Below, piece after piece: positions 1-11,166 of a stretch of DNA of 64,000 nucleotides (within the stretch, counting starts at the first letter, position 1; the number at the start of each line of letters is the position of its first letter). Below the pieces are notes generated by a model. It was not told where the DNA came from, did not search any database, and was given only the letters and a program-made list of their open reading frames with translations. Both the position numbers and the translations under genes were made by a program. Origin of the DNA: Ichthyosporea sp. XGB-2017a (Eukaryota; Opisthokonta; Ichthyosporea). The stretch covers positions 1-64,000 of the forward strand of contig PDIM01000005.1 of assembly GCA_002811675.1 (NCBI GenBank), given 5' to 3'.

Positions 1-197
1 TTTGGAAAAAAAAAAAAAAAAAGAGAAAAAGAAAAAAATTTATTCGCCAATTTTATCTCTGTTACTTCAAAAAGATATTTCTGTAATTTCAGTTTATTCA
101 CACAGGCTGCTCGGTGGTCGAGCAGAGAGAGAGATAGTAAGTAGCATATGTATGTGATAATTTGTTGAGCAGAAAATAAATGAGGTGTTTTTCTTGA

Positions 198-1886
198 TTA
201 CTTGTTGGCAAAGCGGCTGCTTGTATATTGGGTACTATGTTCCTTTGGTGATGGCGGAGTTGGTACCCCGTTCGATTCATTCTGCATCCTTGGCGCCAAA
301 GGACTACTTATAATAGGAGAGTTGTTTCCAATACTAGAGATAGAGGAAACAGAGCTGCGATTGCTGGACTTTTCCATATTTCTTTCCATATTTCTTTCCA
401 TATTTCTTTCAATAACACTTCTCCTATTAAGAACAAGGGAAGAGCGCTTTCGAGGAATGCGAATATGAAATTTCTGAGCAGGTGTTGCTGCAGCCCCATG
501 GGTACACGGAGTGTACAAGCTGGGGCGTCTGCATACTTCCTCGTACATTGGGGGGAGGGTATCAGGAGCTGCCCCTGCACTTGCAATGTTTTCCTCTATT
601 ATTGAATTGTTGGTATTGACAATTAAGTTTTTCATGAGCATCTCCCTAGCACTTCTTTCTCTACCTAAGCGCTCCTCTTCCATTTTCTCACACTCATCCC
701 TCATAAAGTACAGGTTCTCCTTATTTTCAAAATTAAGTGAAGGTTGTTCCCAATGAAAAGATGGAGGTCTTTCGGCAGTGATTTCTGGCCTATCATTTTG
801 AGGATCTGAAAGATTAATTTCTAAATGTGTTTTCAAATCGGACCCCAGGTGAACGTGTGCTTGAACACTTAACACATAGCGTACCTGAATACGAATCTCT
901 TCCGTGGAATAATTACAGCTAGGAGCAAGGTCTCTTTCGCTGTGAAGAACCAACGCATGATCAAATTTGTCATGCAGTTTTGGTGTAAAGAAAAGAATGT
1001 TGCTATATTTTTGTCCCTTTTTCACAGGGCAGTTTTGCTTGAACTCTTCTGAATTTACAATAAACTTTTGATCAATAAGTCTAACCTCCCCTTCCTCCCC
1101 AGGCATACTGGTCACACAGACATGTTGTTTAACGGCAACGATCACTGAACGAACATTTCTCTCGGAAGCATTTTCTATATCAACTTTGATAGGGATGGCA
1201 GCTCCGCGAATAAAAGAATCCTTTTCAATGGTTACCTCCAAAGTCAATGGCTGTTTTTTCCCAAACACGAAAGTCTTTGATTGCTTATCCGTTAACTTTA
1301 ACCCTGGGGTTGGCTCAATGACTGCCTTTCGATAAAACGGAAGCTTGACTCGGAGCAATTTGCGTTCAAGTGGTGAAAATTCGTGAGGAACAACATATGC
1401 CTTTAAAGACCAGCCCACATTTGTTTTAAATCTGTACCCGTAAGAACTAGTTTCACAAATCTGAATGGAGGGAGGGAGATCCTTTGGAACGGTGAAAACA
1501 AATGGAAATTCATATGTTCCTGCAGGGAGTCCACCAGTCTCAAACGCCGAAGCCCCCCTTTCAAGAGATGAATACATCCTGAAACTTTGCTTTGGAAAAC
1601 TAAGAAAGTTTGAACATAAATTACAGCTTAATTCCACAACCACATCTTTTACACAATTCGGCATATTATCATTCAGGGCTAACGTAACGTATCCCTCGAC
1701 ATCTTCATTGCTGGAGACTTCTTTCCTGTTCTTTTCTATACGAATAGAAAAGGACTCAAATTCGGGATATGGAAGAGCTTTTAAAGGCTCGCATTCAACC
1801 TGCCCAACATTCCTTCTATTCTCGGGCCCATCATTGATATTGTCACCCAATGGCATCTCCAAATTCGTTTCCTCCAGATGTTCCAT
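198..1886 (-). CDS. alpha-arrestin (ARRDC-like), paralogue 1
   Basis: Alpha-arrestin scaffold of 562 aa, one exon. Alpha-arrestins recruit NEDD4-type ubiquitin ligases to membrane cargo. The N-terminal arrestin fold (about residues 15-180) begins with the YPEFESFSIRIEKN strand and contains FETGGLPAGTYEFPF. The C-terminal arrestin fold runs about 200-365. A PPMY motif at 445-448 fits the WW-domain docking PPxY of this family. The tail is low complexity, with an NMER tandem repeat. I start at the ATG of MEHLEETN because the 23 in-frame codons upstream come from a T/G-rich stretch that looks like 5' UTR. Its closest relative in the window is the divergent gene at 4072-5616, with the same YPEFE opening, which points to an inverted local duplication. 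A poly(A) signal for this strand is visible near 39-44. Family assignment is firm; the exact orthologue is not. Confidence 0.88.
   Translation of the reverse strand: MEHLEETNLEMPLGDNINDGPENRRNVGQVECEPLKALPYPEFESFSIRIEKNRKEVSSNEDVEGYVTLALNDNMPNCVKDVVVELSCNLCSNFLSFPKQSFRMYSSLERGASAFETGGLPAGTYEFPFVFTVPKDLPPSIQICETSSYGYRFKTNVGWSLKAYVVPHEFSPLERKLLRVKLPFYRKAVIEPTPGLKLTDKQSKTFVFGKKQPLTLEVTIEKDSFIRGAAIPIKVDIENASERNVRSVIVAVKQHVCVTSMPGEEGEVRLIDQKFIVNSEEFKQNCPVKKGQKYSNILFFTPKLHDKFDHALVLHSERDLAPSCNYSTEEIRIQVRYVLSVQAHVHLGSDLKTHLEINLSDPQNDRPEITAERPPSFHWEQPSLNFENKENLYFMRDECEKMEEERLGRERSAREMLMKNLIVNTNNSIIEENIASAGAAPDTLPPMYEEVCRRPSLYTPCTHGAAATPAQKFHIRIPRKRSSLVLNRRSVIERNMERNMERNMEKSSNRSSVSSISSIGNNSPIISSPLAPRMQNESNGVPTPPSPKEHSTQYTSSRFANK
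371..410 (+). repeat. 12-bp in-frame minisatellite
   Basis: A 12-bp unit (TTTCCATATTTC) repeats about 3.3 times inside the tail of the minus-strand arrestin. It encodes an iterated Asn-Met-Glu-Arg on the gene strand. Length changes would stay in frame. Confidence 0.9.
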
Positions 1887-4071
1887 ATTTGACGTTTCCC
1901 CCACTTCGAAAATCCTTACAAATAGAGCCACACACACAAAAAAACACAAAAACAAAAATCAAGAGCAACAACAAGAAAGCAAGCGCAACCTAATTCTCCT
2001 GTCTCCCAGATATCTAGACAAAATGCAAACGAATCAGCCTTAGCTTCAGCCTCAACAAGAGATTTATATTCTGACAGAAGTTATATACTCTCCCTGCAAT
2101 ATAAACCAAACACTTTATGATCCTTTGGCAATGGATGGATCTATTCTATCCTGCCGCTTACAATTTAAGGCATAAGGAGGGTTAGGGGAGATATTGGTGC
2201 ACTATATAATTGTAGCTGTGCATGACTGCACGGGCGAGTCGCCACGTCGGTGGCCTCATGATCATATAGTGCAGGCTGGCGCATGCTCTGAATTAGAAGT
2301 AAAATTAATATTACAGTCATAAAACGATCAATTAAAATTATTTTTAAATATAAGATGGCAAAGTCGACGTTACGTTTGGGGAGGAATATTCTTCTTTTGG
2401 TACATGTATAACATGTCTCGGAAAATTAAGTTACAAAAAGATAAGCACCGTGCACAGCTGGTTTGCAGATTTGTAAGTATGAATATAAACCGGTATTTTC
2501 GCGATATTTCGAGTTATACGAGGTCGACTGCAGTACTACAGGCTTGTTTCAGGATAGCAGAACACGAGATGGGTCACAAGGTTGGTCACTGTTTGAGAAT
2601 TTATATAATCGGCGAATAAGTTGGTATGTCACCGTAAGTGTCATGTATGTTCAGGAATTAAAAGTTTTACATGGCCATTGCTGTCGATCGCATACCGGTG
2701 AAAACGATGCGCGTAATATCCTTCGACTGTTAAGGTAAAATCATATGCTGCTTTCAGGGTAAGAAGAGCCAAAATGGGTCAATAAGACTAAGGTTGCGCT
2801 TGATAAAGTCTAGCAATTCTCATCAAACTTTTAAAAGAAAGTAAAAGACTTTGAATTCAAGCCTTGGGCTCTGTGTTTGACTGATACATCTAGACACAAT
2901 AAAAAGTCCTTTTTAACTTACAACAGGATGAATGAGGTGAAATCTTTGGAAATATATGAACAGGCCAAGCCCACTCTCATATGGAGTAAAAATATCGTAA
3001 AAGCAATTTAGCACAAAGTCGACAATCACAACACTAGTGAGAAATGAAAAGTACCCCTGTCTCCATGCTCCATGCAGGGAAAATAATATAGTAGTAGCTT
3101 TTATTTTGTAATAAACCTAATTAGAAACACTGTCGCTCAAACATATCTAGAGAGTCTAATGCTCTTTACAAGGTCGAGGTGTTCTTTCTTTGGAATGTCG
3201 ACTGAACAAAAATGTCCCAGTGTATAACTATGTACTGACCCAAAGCCATATAAATGAATGAATGATAAGGCGCTATAGCCTATAGCTACAGTTATATTAT
3301 ATATTTTTGTGGGTTCCAAAAGTGCGTCGACGTCCCTCGCTCGCTGTTCTGTCTGGGAAGCAGTCGCCAGTCATAATTTTTTTTGGGTGCGATAATTTAT
3401 TAATAATATTTGACTGATCGATATCTCTGCTGGTAGTAGCCATGAGGTGGCCGGTGGGCTTGTGTTAAAATATCCGAGAAATACCCCCAGAAGCCCTTCA
3501 CTCAGTATTGCAAAATGATCCCCACTCGGATCCCACAATATTACTAATAATATAAATGTCCATAGCCATGGGCGCTGCCATATAGCTGTACGTATGTACC
3601 GCTGCGGTCTGTAGACTGCCGCACGGTCTAATTACAGTACAGCCACTACATAGTAATTAATTAATATTGTTTATACTATAGTAGACGGATAATAGCAGTG
3701 TGAGGTGTCCTGTAGATTAATAGTCACTAGTTGCAGGAGTAGCTGTGGATTGGAATCATCTCTGTGGACACAAGTTATAGACAGCAAGAGCAAGGCATAT
3801 TTGGTGTGGTTTGATCTGGATAGTGTGTGTTTACGGGTTGAGGTTCTGGTAGTGTTGTGATTTTGGGGTTTTAGTTTGTTGTTTTGCTTTGACAGATTGA
3901 TTTTTTGGGTGCTGCGGGTCAAGTTATTTTAGCTTTTACTTGTGCATATTGCAGAGTACATTTGGGGATATATAAAAAAAGGTTGAAGATCTATTGAGAT
4001 TGTTTTATTCTATTGTTCTATCAAAGGAATATTTTCAAAGAGTGGGAAGTACTAGCTGGTTTCAGTAGAAA
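1887..4071. other. 2.2-kb divergent intergenic region between arrestin paralogues
   Basis: No convincing gene. The open frames near 2400-2740 are short and have no family features. The region should hold both arrestin promoters. Visible items are a telomere-like decamer at 2178-2187, an inverted repeat at 2198/2273 and a GCGAGCGAG-type motif (reverse strand) near 3335. The last 150 bp before 4072 is T-rich with TATA-like sequence near 3970. Confidence 0.6.
2198..2273. repeat. inverted repeat / potential cruciform
   Basis: TGCACTATAT at 2198-2207 is repeated as its exact reverse complement at 2264-2273. Inside it is a second small palindrome, GTGCA-TGAC-TGCAC, near 2218-2231. This could be a hairpin, a tiny non-autonomous element remnant or a factor site. 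No flanking target duplication was seen. Confidence 0.5.
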
Positions 4072-5616
4072 ATGCCTGTTACTGGTAGAAGAAAGTCGAT
4101 TGTTCCGTATCCGGAATTTGAAGAGTTTGATATTTATCTGACGGATTCAGTGTTTTACGATAATGAATCTGTTTCAGGGTTTGCTCGGGTGGTTGTAAAA
4201 AATATGATGCTGAACTGTGTCCAGGATGTTGTTATTGAATGTCTTTGTGACCATGTTATCTATTCAGAGACCGGAGCCAGACATAGGGATAATTTGTTTG
4301 TTGGACTTCAAAGGGGTGGTGCTCCTTTTGAAACTGGGGGTATTCCAGGGGGGGAATATGAAATTCCGTTTACCTTTGATCTTCCGGAAGATTTGCCCGC
4401 TTCTATGAAATCTTCTAATCGTCGCTATGGAGGCTTCTACCATGAAGTTAAGTACCAGATTCGTGCGTATATCGTGCACGCTCAAATTGAAACTTTCCCT
4501 AGAGCCCATGTGAGGACTTCAATGCCTTTTCACAGAAGATACACACGGGAGATGGTAAATGTTGAAGCTGCACCCACTGTGACGGGAAAGAAATCATTCT
4601 TGTTTAAATCAAGTAAGCCTCTTTCAATGACCGTTGAACTTGGAAGCTCAGTTTTTGAAAAGGGCTCTCCAATAGATGTAAAAGTAACAATAAGTAATCA
4701 CTCTGATAAAACTATCAAATCATTGTGCATAAGCAGTAAGCAAGTTGTCAAATCCTCAATTTTACATTCGGGCTCCCAGGGCCGAAAAAACAAAGTCCTG
4801 AAGGAAAATATTAACCTTGAAAAGCCTATTAAAAGTGGAGAAACGGCTACCAACACATTTCAAGTCGAGCCTACAAGATTGGAGTCATCTGCAGTAGTAA
4901 CCCCGGAAAACAAAACGGCCCTGTGTCCAAGCGCCAGTGTAAAGAGCAAAAACGGGTCGGCTGAAATATCGTATTACCTGAAGGTCCATTGCAACGTCAG
5001 TTTCGGAAGTGATCTCGTTGTCAAGGTACCATTCACAGTGTGCGAAGCAAAGAGGGAGAATGTGGAAGAAGAGGGTGTCCCTCCTACATATAGGTCAGTG
5101 TCTCAGACTCAAGATGAACTTTTGGAATGCGATATGATAGCCAAGCTCAGTTTTGCCCAGGGAAAGGGGCGGGAGGAGCCTGCGTTGGAGTTGCCAGAAT
5201 ATCGCGAAGTTGTGCAAACGCCAAGAAAATACTCTATTATTAGTGCTTGTTCTATTGACGATCCTTTGTTCGAATCGAGCAGGAGGTTCTCTAGCATGGA
5301 AAGTATGCAGAGCGCTTTAAGCAACCTTGCATATGTTGATGAAGGGTGTACAAATAGCAATTCTAGCTCTGACAGTGATGAGATAAATGATGATCGACAG
5401 TCAGAAGAGCGAAGGGGCTCTTCTGCAAGAAGGTTTTCCTTCAGCAATTCTCTACATCCAAACGATGCTTATAGTCTTCAAAACGCACTCACTACCAATG
5501 GCAGCCGCTCGAATTCCAGGCGCGGCTCCATTCCCACAATCGAAGAACACAACGAAAATTTGATCCTAAATCCTGAAACAGTAACTTTACCTGTGCCTGC
5601 AACTACTAGTGTGTGA
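4072..5616 (+). CDS. alpha-arrestin (ARRDC-like), paralogue 2
   Basis: Single-exon alpha-arrestin of 514 aa. It opens with VPYPEFEEFDIYLTDSVFYD and carries the N-terminal fold landmark FETGGIPGGEYEIPF, then a C-terminal arrestin fold at about 185-325. PPTY at 337-340 and LPEY about 40 residues later are candidate NEDD4-family WW docking motifs. The tail is Ser-rich with RRxS-like sequences typical of basophilic kinase sites. The inferred role is as an adaptor linking membrane proteins to ubiquitin ligases during endocytic sorting. It is divergent from its paralogue at 198-1886; both share the YPEFE start and an FETGG loop but differ in the tails. The start is the ATG after a short A-rich leader. 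A poly(A) signal (ACAATAAAT) lies near 5737. Confidence 0.88.
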   Translation: MPVTGRRKSIVPYPEFEEFDIYLTDSVFYDNESVSGFARVVVKNMMLNCVQDVVIECLCDHVIYSETGARHRDNLFVGLQRGGAPFETGGIPGGEYEIPFTFDLPEDLPASMKSSNRRYGGFYHEVKYQIRAYIVHAQIETFPRAHVRTSMPFHRRYTREMVNVEAAPTVTGKKSFLFKSSKPLSMTVELGSSVFEKGSPIDVKVTISNHSDKTIKSLCISSKQVVKSSILHSGSQGRKNKVLKENINLEKPIKSGETATNTFQVEPTRLESSAVVTPENKTALCPSASVKSKNGSAEISYYLKVHCNVSFGSDLVVKVPFTVCEAKRENVEEEGVPPTYRSVSQTQDELLECDMIAKLSFAQGKGREEPALELPEYREVVQTPRKYSIISACSIDDPLFESSRRFSSMESMQSALSNLAYVDEGCTNSNSSSDSDEINDDRQSEERRGSSARRFSFSNSLHPNDAYSLQNALTTNGSRSNSRRGSIPTIEEHNENLILNPETVTLPVPATTSV

Positions 5617-5763
5617 GCAGAAGGAGTTAGTTGGTTTGGGTTTCGGTTTTGAAACTGTTATATTTAATTTATTTGCTGTAGTATGCTTGTGGGAGAATTA
5701 GGTTGTGGTGTATATTAGGTATCATTCTTTATAAAACAATAAATTGTACCGGAAAATCTAGAG

Positions 5764-6174
5764 TCAAGTTTTGCTCATTATACACATGGAAAGACCCGCA
5801 GCAACAAACACCAGTCCTAAAGTTATTTGCGGTAGTCGGCCTACAAATTTTTCACCAGCAAGGAGGCCAGAGAAGAAAGTAAAAATAAATGTGAGCGAAT
5901 TGGTGATTGGCACAGCCAGAGAAATGTCTGCATCCCCTAAGAGAAGAAAATATGCGACTGAGCCACTTTGATTGATTAAAAACGGAATCAAGTATGAGGG
6001 TTTGGTAAATAAGTATATTGTTTGCAGTACAGATGTTGTTATAGCATTTGAACCTTTAATATCATTCACACCCGCACTTCCTTTTTTGATCCAAGGATTA
6101 GTCCCACCCCAAAACAATGCAACTACCATAAAGCAAGACGCATGGTAAATCGCTTTGTTCCAGTCCCCCCACAT
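5764..6174 (-). CDS. TMEM234: TMEM234 family membrane protein
   Basis: Small four-helix membrane protein of 136 aa, the usual size for TMEM234. Recognisable family landmarks are ALFWGGTNPWIKKG after the first helix, INQSGSVAYFLLLGDADISLAVP in the middle, and a final helix ending GLSMCIMSKT. The family is related in fold to EamA/SMR-type transporters; its substrate is unknown, and vertebrate TMEM234 has been tied to the kidney filtration barrier. The gene is intronless. It converges on arrestin 2 (147 bp between stops) and is divergent from the valyl-tRNA synthetase gene, with about 330 bp between start codons. Confidence 0.85.
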   Translation of the reverse strand: MWGDWNKAIYHASCFMVVALFWGGTNPWIKKGSAGVNDIKGSNAITTSVLQTIYLFTKPSYLIPFLINQSGSVAYFLLLGDADISLAVPITNSLTFIFTFFSGLLAGEKFVGRLPQITLGLVFVAAGLSMCIMSKT

Positions 6175-6299
6175 CGTTTAAAACAACACACACAAGACTT
6201 TTCTAAATCTCCTTTCGCCCAAGGTCAAAGCGAGGGAGAAGTCCTGGGGTCAAACAGGAAGAGGTGCCAGCACCCATAAAATAATATAAATATGTGTGT

Positions 6300-6343
6300 G
6301 GGGGCCGGGGGCCGGGGGCCGGGGGCCGGGGGCCGGGGGCCGG
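6300..6343 (+). repeat. (GGGGGCC)6 heptamer repeat
   Basis: Six perfect GGGGGCC units plus GG, directly after a short TG repeat. It lies in the shared TMEM234/VARS promoter or the VARS 5' UTR, about 165 bp before the chosen ATG. The G-runs can form G-quadruplexes and the unit resembles the unstable GGGGCC type. A GTTATT microsatellite follows at about 6403-6423. Confidence 0.95.
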
Positions 6344-6508
6344 TTATTAATTTGCTTCTGTTTCATAGTGCACTGCAGGGTCCAGTCCTCTCCCCGTGTG
6401 TTATTGTTATTGTTATTGTTATTTGATTATTGTGCACACTCTTGGCTGCTGTGTGTGCATGTGTGCGATTCCCTACTAGGCACCAGTGTCAGAGCAGGAT
6501 TAAGAACT

Positions 6509-9500
6509 ATGTTGCGGCTGTGGAGTTTGTTAAGGACGCATTACCGGCGTCCAGGGAGCGTGGCTTGGGGAAGGAGGGGCTTGCATTCGTTGTGCTTGGA
6601 GAAGGATGAATATGATTCGAAACGGATCAGTGAGAACAAATATGAGGAGTGGGAAAGGAGGGGGATGTTTCGTGAGACTCAGAGAGAGCCAGGGTCAGCA
6701 GAAAAGACTTTTTCTATGATTCTTCCTCCACCCAATGTGACGGGATCCTTACACATTGGGCACGCTCTTACTGTGAGCATCGAAGACGCATTTGCTCGGT
6801 ATTATCGAATGAAAAAAGGACATCGTGTTGTGTGGATTCCAGGCTGTGATCATGCTGGAATTGCTACCCAAGCGGTGGTAGAAAAACATTTGTTTCGGGA
6901 GCATGGGAAAATGAGACAAGATTATGGAAGGGAGGGTTTCGTACAAAAGGTGTGGGAGTGGAAAGACCAGTATGGCAGGACAATGACTTCACAGATACGT
7001 AAATTGGGCGCTTCTGTAGATTGGGAGAGGGAATACTTTACTTTGGATCAAGAGCGAAGTAAGGCTGTGGAAAGTGCCTTTGTGAAGCTATTTGAGCAAG
7101 GCTTAATATATCGGGACAATAGGATTGTAAACTGGTCTCCAAAGCTCAAGTCTGCAATTTCTGATATTGAAGTTGATCATGAAGTGGTGAATGGGACGAC
7201 AAGGCGAAGGCTGGTATCTGATAGCAAGGGTAGTGTTGAGGTCGGCTCCTTGTTCACATTCAAATATCCCGTTGTAGGGTCAGCGAATGACGCTTATTTG
7301 CCAGTTGCGACAACGAGACCTGAGACAATTTTGGGGGATACCGGGGTAGCCATCCATCCGGCGGATGATCGCTATAAGCAATTTCATGGAATGGAGTGCC
7401 GAAATCCTTTGAATGGTAGAATAATACCAATTGTTCTGGATGAAGATTTGGTTGATATGGAATTTGGAACTGGTGCTGTTAAATTAACCCCAAGTCATGA
7501 TCCCAATGATTATGACGCTGGAAAACGCCATAATCTTCAATTTATCAATATCTTAAATGACGATGGAACTCTTAATGAAAATGTAGAGTGTGACCTTGAA
7601 GGTGTTGATCGCTTAAAAGCGAGAGATTTGGTGGTCGCTAGTTTACGTGAAAACGATTTGTATATTGGAACAGAAGATTATGAAATTGAGATACCAGTGT
7701 GTTCTCGCTCTGGAGACATCATTGAGCCACTTATTAGACCCCAATGGTTTGTCAAAGGGAAAGAATTGGCACAGAAGGTAGTGCCTCACTTGGAAAGTGG
7801 CTCTGTAAATGTCAAACCTCCACATTTTAAAAGCATATGGCTCGACTGGATGTATAAACTTGAGGATTGGTGCATATCCCGACAGCTGTGGTGGGGGCAC
7901 CAAGTTCCAGCATATCGCGTCACTACTGACGATGTGAAAGATGGTGAGCTATGGGTAGCTGCTGACAACGCAGTAGAGGCCGGTGAAAAGGCGAAAAAGG
8001 AGCTATTGGCAAGGAACATTCAAAAGTCACCTCTCCTTCAGCGAGACCCAGATGTGCTGGACACATGGTTTTCGTCCGGCCTTTTGCCCCTCTCCGTATT
8101 TGGTTGGCCCAACTCTGCGAATGATGATGAAGGACAAAGATACCCTTTGACTCTTATGGAAACTGGATCAGATATCCTTTTCTTTTGGGTGGCTAGAATG
8201 GCCCTCTTGTGTAACCATTTTTCGGGAAAGATGCCGTTTGAGAATGTGCTGTTTCATCCTATTGTACGTGATGCGGCAGGGAGAAAGATGAGTAAATCTG
8301 TTGGAAATATTATCGATCCAGTCCATGTAATTGATGGAACTGACCTTGATGTGTTGGTAGCGAATATTAGCGAAAGTTCTTTACCAGAGAAGGAAAAAAA
8401 AAGATCAATTGCAGATATCAAAAAAGAATATCCAAAGGGGATTCCTCCATGCGGTGTGGACGCTCTACGGTTCTCCTTGTGTCACGCTAAACCAAATGCA
8501 AATTCATCATTCATTCGAATGGACCTGAGTGAGATTATTCTTGCAAATCGTTTTTGTATCAAGATGTGGAATATTGCTAAATTCTGTTTTCCATTTGTAA
8601 CACGAACAAACGATTCTCTTTCTTGCTTTGAAAGCCAAGACCTAAAATTAATGGATAAATGGATTCTTGAACGTTTACGCTTTGCTGTAAGTGAATGTAA
8701 TTCTGCTTTTGCAGAGCAAGACTTGGCTAGGGGAACATTTGCTGTGCGCTATTTTATGTGGAATGAATTGGCTGACGTTTATTTGGAAATGAGAAAACCT
8801 GTTTTGCAAAGCGACACTAGCCATCAAAGCCACGTGTCGTCAGTGTTGGCCTTTTGCTTGGAGACATCAGTGAAATTGGCTCATCCTTTTATGCCTTTTG
8901 TAAGTGAAGAGATATGGCAGCAGATCCCCCATTTTGAAAAGGACGGTGGTATATTCAAAGTCATTTGTTCAAAGGGAGATGGATCAATTATGCAGTCATC
9001 ATATCCCGAAGAAAGTGAGTTTGAAGAACATGAAACATTAGTTCAAGAGTCGGGAGATGCTGTTGTTTCGATTATTTCCCAAGTAAGAAGCTTTAGAGAA
9101 CTATTTGGTTTACCCCCTACAAAGAATTTGTCACTTACAATTCAGTGTAGCAACGAACTGCAAACGAATGCAGTGAGCGAGGAACTTGATATTTTAAAGA
9201 GTAGACTGAAGCTGTCAGCTATAGATATTACATCGTGCGATCCCTCTGAAAGGTACAACAATGAGCAAACATATGTGATACATGTGGCTAGTGATGTGAC
9301 AATTGTTATTCCCGCAAGCGGCTTTGGATGTGAAGCTGATCGAGAGTTGTCTTTGCAAAAGTTGAAAGGTCGCTTTGAAAAGGTAAACAAACAGCTATCA
9401 AATGCAGAAACTCTATGCAAAAAGCTCGAATCTTCTGCAAAGGTTAAAGATGACGTAAAAATGAAACACAGGTAAATATCAATTGGCTCAGTTTATTTCA

Positions 9501-9636
9501 AACCAATATGACTGAAATCTAATTCGAATTCTGCTTTTTTTTTTTTTTTTCATAATAACAACAGAGAACACGCCCCAAACAGTTAGAAGAAAAGCTCTCT
9601 GAGCTTTCCAAAGCCATCAGTTTCCTGTCGAAGTAG
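6509..9636 (+). CDS. VARS2: valyl-tRNA synthetase, mitochondrial type
   Basis: Class I aminoacyl-tRNA synthetase that charges tRNA-Val with valine; 1010 aa over two exons (6509-9471, 9567-9636). The HIGH motif lies in PPNVTGSLHIGHAL (first His at residue 82) and KMSKS in GRKMSKSVGNI (from residue 593). The editing (CP1) insert contains TTRPETILGDTGVA. The C-terminus is the valine-specific coiled-coil arm. I start at the ATG of MLRLWSLLRTHYRRP because that gives an Arg-rich, acid-free mitochondrial presequence; the open frame further upstream has no ATG and is GC repeat. The intron acceptor CAGAG/AACACG restores the coiled-coil ending KQLEEKLSELSKAISFLSK; using the earlier AG gives a premature stop. 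Whether one gene also serves the cytosol cannot be told here. AATAAA lies near 9678. Confidence 0.93.
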
Positions 9637-9900
9637 TAAAATATTATACACTGGAATATACACACTCAAAAAAAAGAAATAAAATGCCTACCCCGATAAT
9701 CTCCTTTGAACAGAAAGTACCCCATTTAAAGAAGCACATGATGCCACATCTTATCCAAAAGTACGAAAGAAGGAAAAATCACAGTGATTCAATAAATAGC
9801 GAATTGTTAAATCTTCTTTTAAGACGATAGCTTTCCAAAGAAAGTTAGTTTTGTATGAAATCGAAGTTCGAGATATGTAACTTTACTTTTTTTTGGCACT

Positions 9901-10437
9901 CTAATCATCATAAGGTTTAATTTCTGGCAATTCGATTCCCTACACAGCAAACATAAACATTCGTAATGTTAGGTAAAGCACGAAACATAGGTCCCAGCAA
10001 AGTTCAGTACCACAAACATACCATCTTCTGAAACACGCATTCGTTGTATTCTTCCTTTGTTGGCCCACACTTGGTCATGTCTTGATTGTTGTTATCAAGG
10101 CATGTCCAGTGGTTTGTATATTCTTCATTACAATTCTGTCTCAGTTCTTTGAAACTATAAAAGCAAACAAGATAACAAGTGCCAATTTTAGTAAGAACGA
10201 CACACAACACACATCACCACAAAAAAAATACAAAAAGGGTAGGTATACGTACAATTCCAAAGCACACCTTGTGACCTTTGCACCCTCCTTTAAACATTTA
10301 CTGGGATCTTGTCCATTGTCCTCCTTGCATTGCATGAAAGCCAATGATGGTGCTTCACAGGCCTTACCAAAGTGTCTCCCTGCCGCCATAAGTGGGGCAG
10401 ATGTGGCCTCTACTTCCTGAACCTCTGGAACAGTCAT
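9901..10437 (-). CDS. NDUFA8: NADH:ubiquinone oxidoreductase subunit NDUFA8 (PGIV)
   Basis: Accessory subunit of mitochondrial complex I in the intermembrane space. Three exons on the minus strand: 10253-10437, 10022-10154, 9901-9939, giving 118 aa. All four Cx9C motifs of the double CHCH fold are intact: CEAPSLAFMQC, CLKEGAKVTRC, CNEEYTNHWTC and CGPTKEEYNEC. Splicing GAATT/gtacgt to tatag/T yields CALEFFKELRQNC, which matches the human CALDFF..IKRHC junction and fixes the intron. The last exon adds GIELPEIKPYDD. The protein is about 50 residues shorter than human NDUFA8, lacking the C-terminal extension. It converges on VARS2. Import through the MIA40 relay is expected for this family. Confidence 0.93.
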
Positions 10438-11166
10438 GCTATTTAAACAAATCAATGGCGAGTTTAACTATTCAAAATTGTTCGAGAACAAGCTTGGATG
10501 CGAACAGACAGATAGACGGACCGACAAACACAGACAGGGTATGGATTGAGACTTTTGGAGAGAATCTCCATAATAGTTTGAGCAGCTTGTGGCAATAAGA
10601 TAACAGCGGGGGGGAGGGGGAAGAGGAGGGAGGACTAGAGTGAAACACACACAGCAGTGAGCAGAAAGAGGAACACAGAGTGCAGGCATAGTAAAATAAC
10701 ACACAGTGCACACACACACACGCATTTATAATAAATATTGCAGGGTTAGGGTAAGGGTTATGGGATGATGGACTAAACCAAGTCCATTATTATCCACAGT
10801 GTACATCATCATTCACCGGCATGATCTGATTCATCCTTGGATCATAGTTGTGCCTGTACTGTACTCTGCGGGACCATCCTCCTCCTCCACCTCTTCCTGC
10901 TTCGACCTCCCTGCTGCTGAGTGCTGCCTGCTGGCCCTGCACTGTATCCGCCGCCGCTTCGTGTGGTGTGGCCGTGTGGGGGAGGTGATTCAGGCGAGGA
11001 TTCAGGACTTGTAACTACAGTAGTAAGGACTGCGTAGTGACTGGATTGATAGATAAGTGGGTAGATAGAGATCCAAAAAAGGGGCGCACTGTATCTTCCT
11101 ATTCTTAGGCTCCGCGTTGCACAGAATCCCCAACACTTGCCTATAGATTCTCAATCCTCGGATAAA
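10438..11166. other. divergent intergenic region NDUFA8 / PAS gene
   Basis: No gene seen. It contains a G-rich tract near 10607-10632, a CA repeat near 10708-10722 and a telomere-like stretch at 10742-10764 (AGGGTTAGGG followed by TAAGGGTTA). Short open frames here are low complexity. Confidence 0.6.

Noticed and set aside
1887-1955. 23-codon N-terminal extension of arrestin 1
   Set aside because: Encoded by a T/G-rich tract typical of 5' UTR here; the next ATG starts a protein-like sequence aligned with the paralogue.
2404-2738. Overlapping 70-90-codon open frames between the arrestins
   Set aside because: Two overlapping frames with no domain features, no good start context and no spliced partner; chance frames in a long gap.
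6296-6508. Upstream extension of VARS2 through the GGGGGCC repeat
   Set aside because: The frame is open but begins with GTG and translates a GC repeat. The ATG at 6509 gives a clean mitochondrial presequence.
9684-9830. 48-codon open frame (MPTPIISFEQ...) after VARS2
   Set aside because: The ATG overlaps the VARS2 AATAAA signal, and the frame lies in a 264-bp gap between two convergent 3' ends. No family features.
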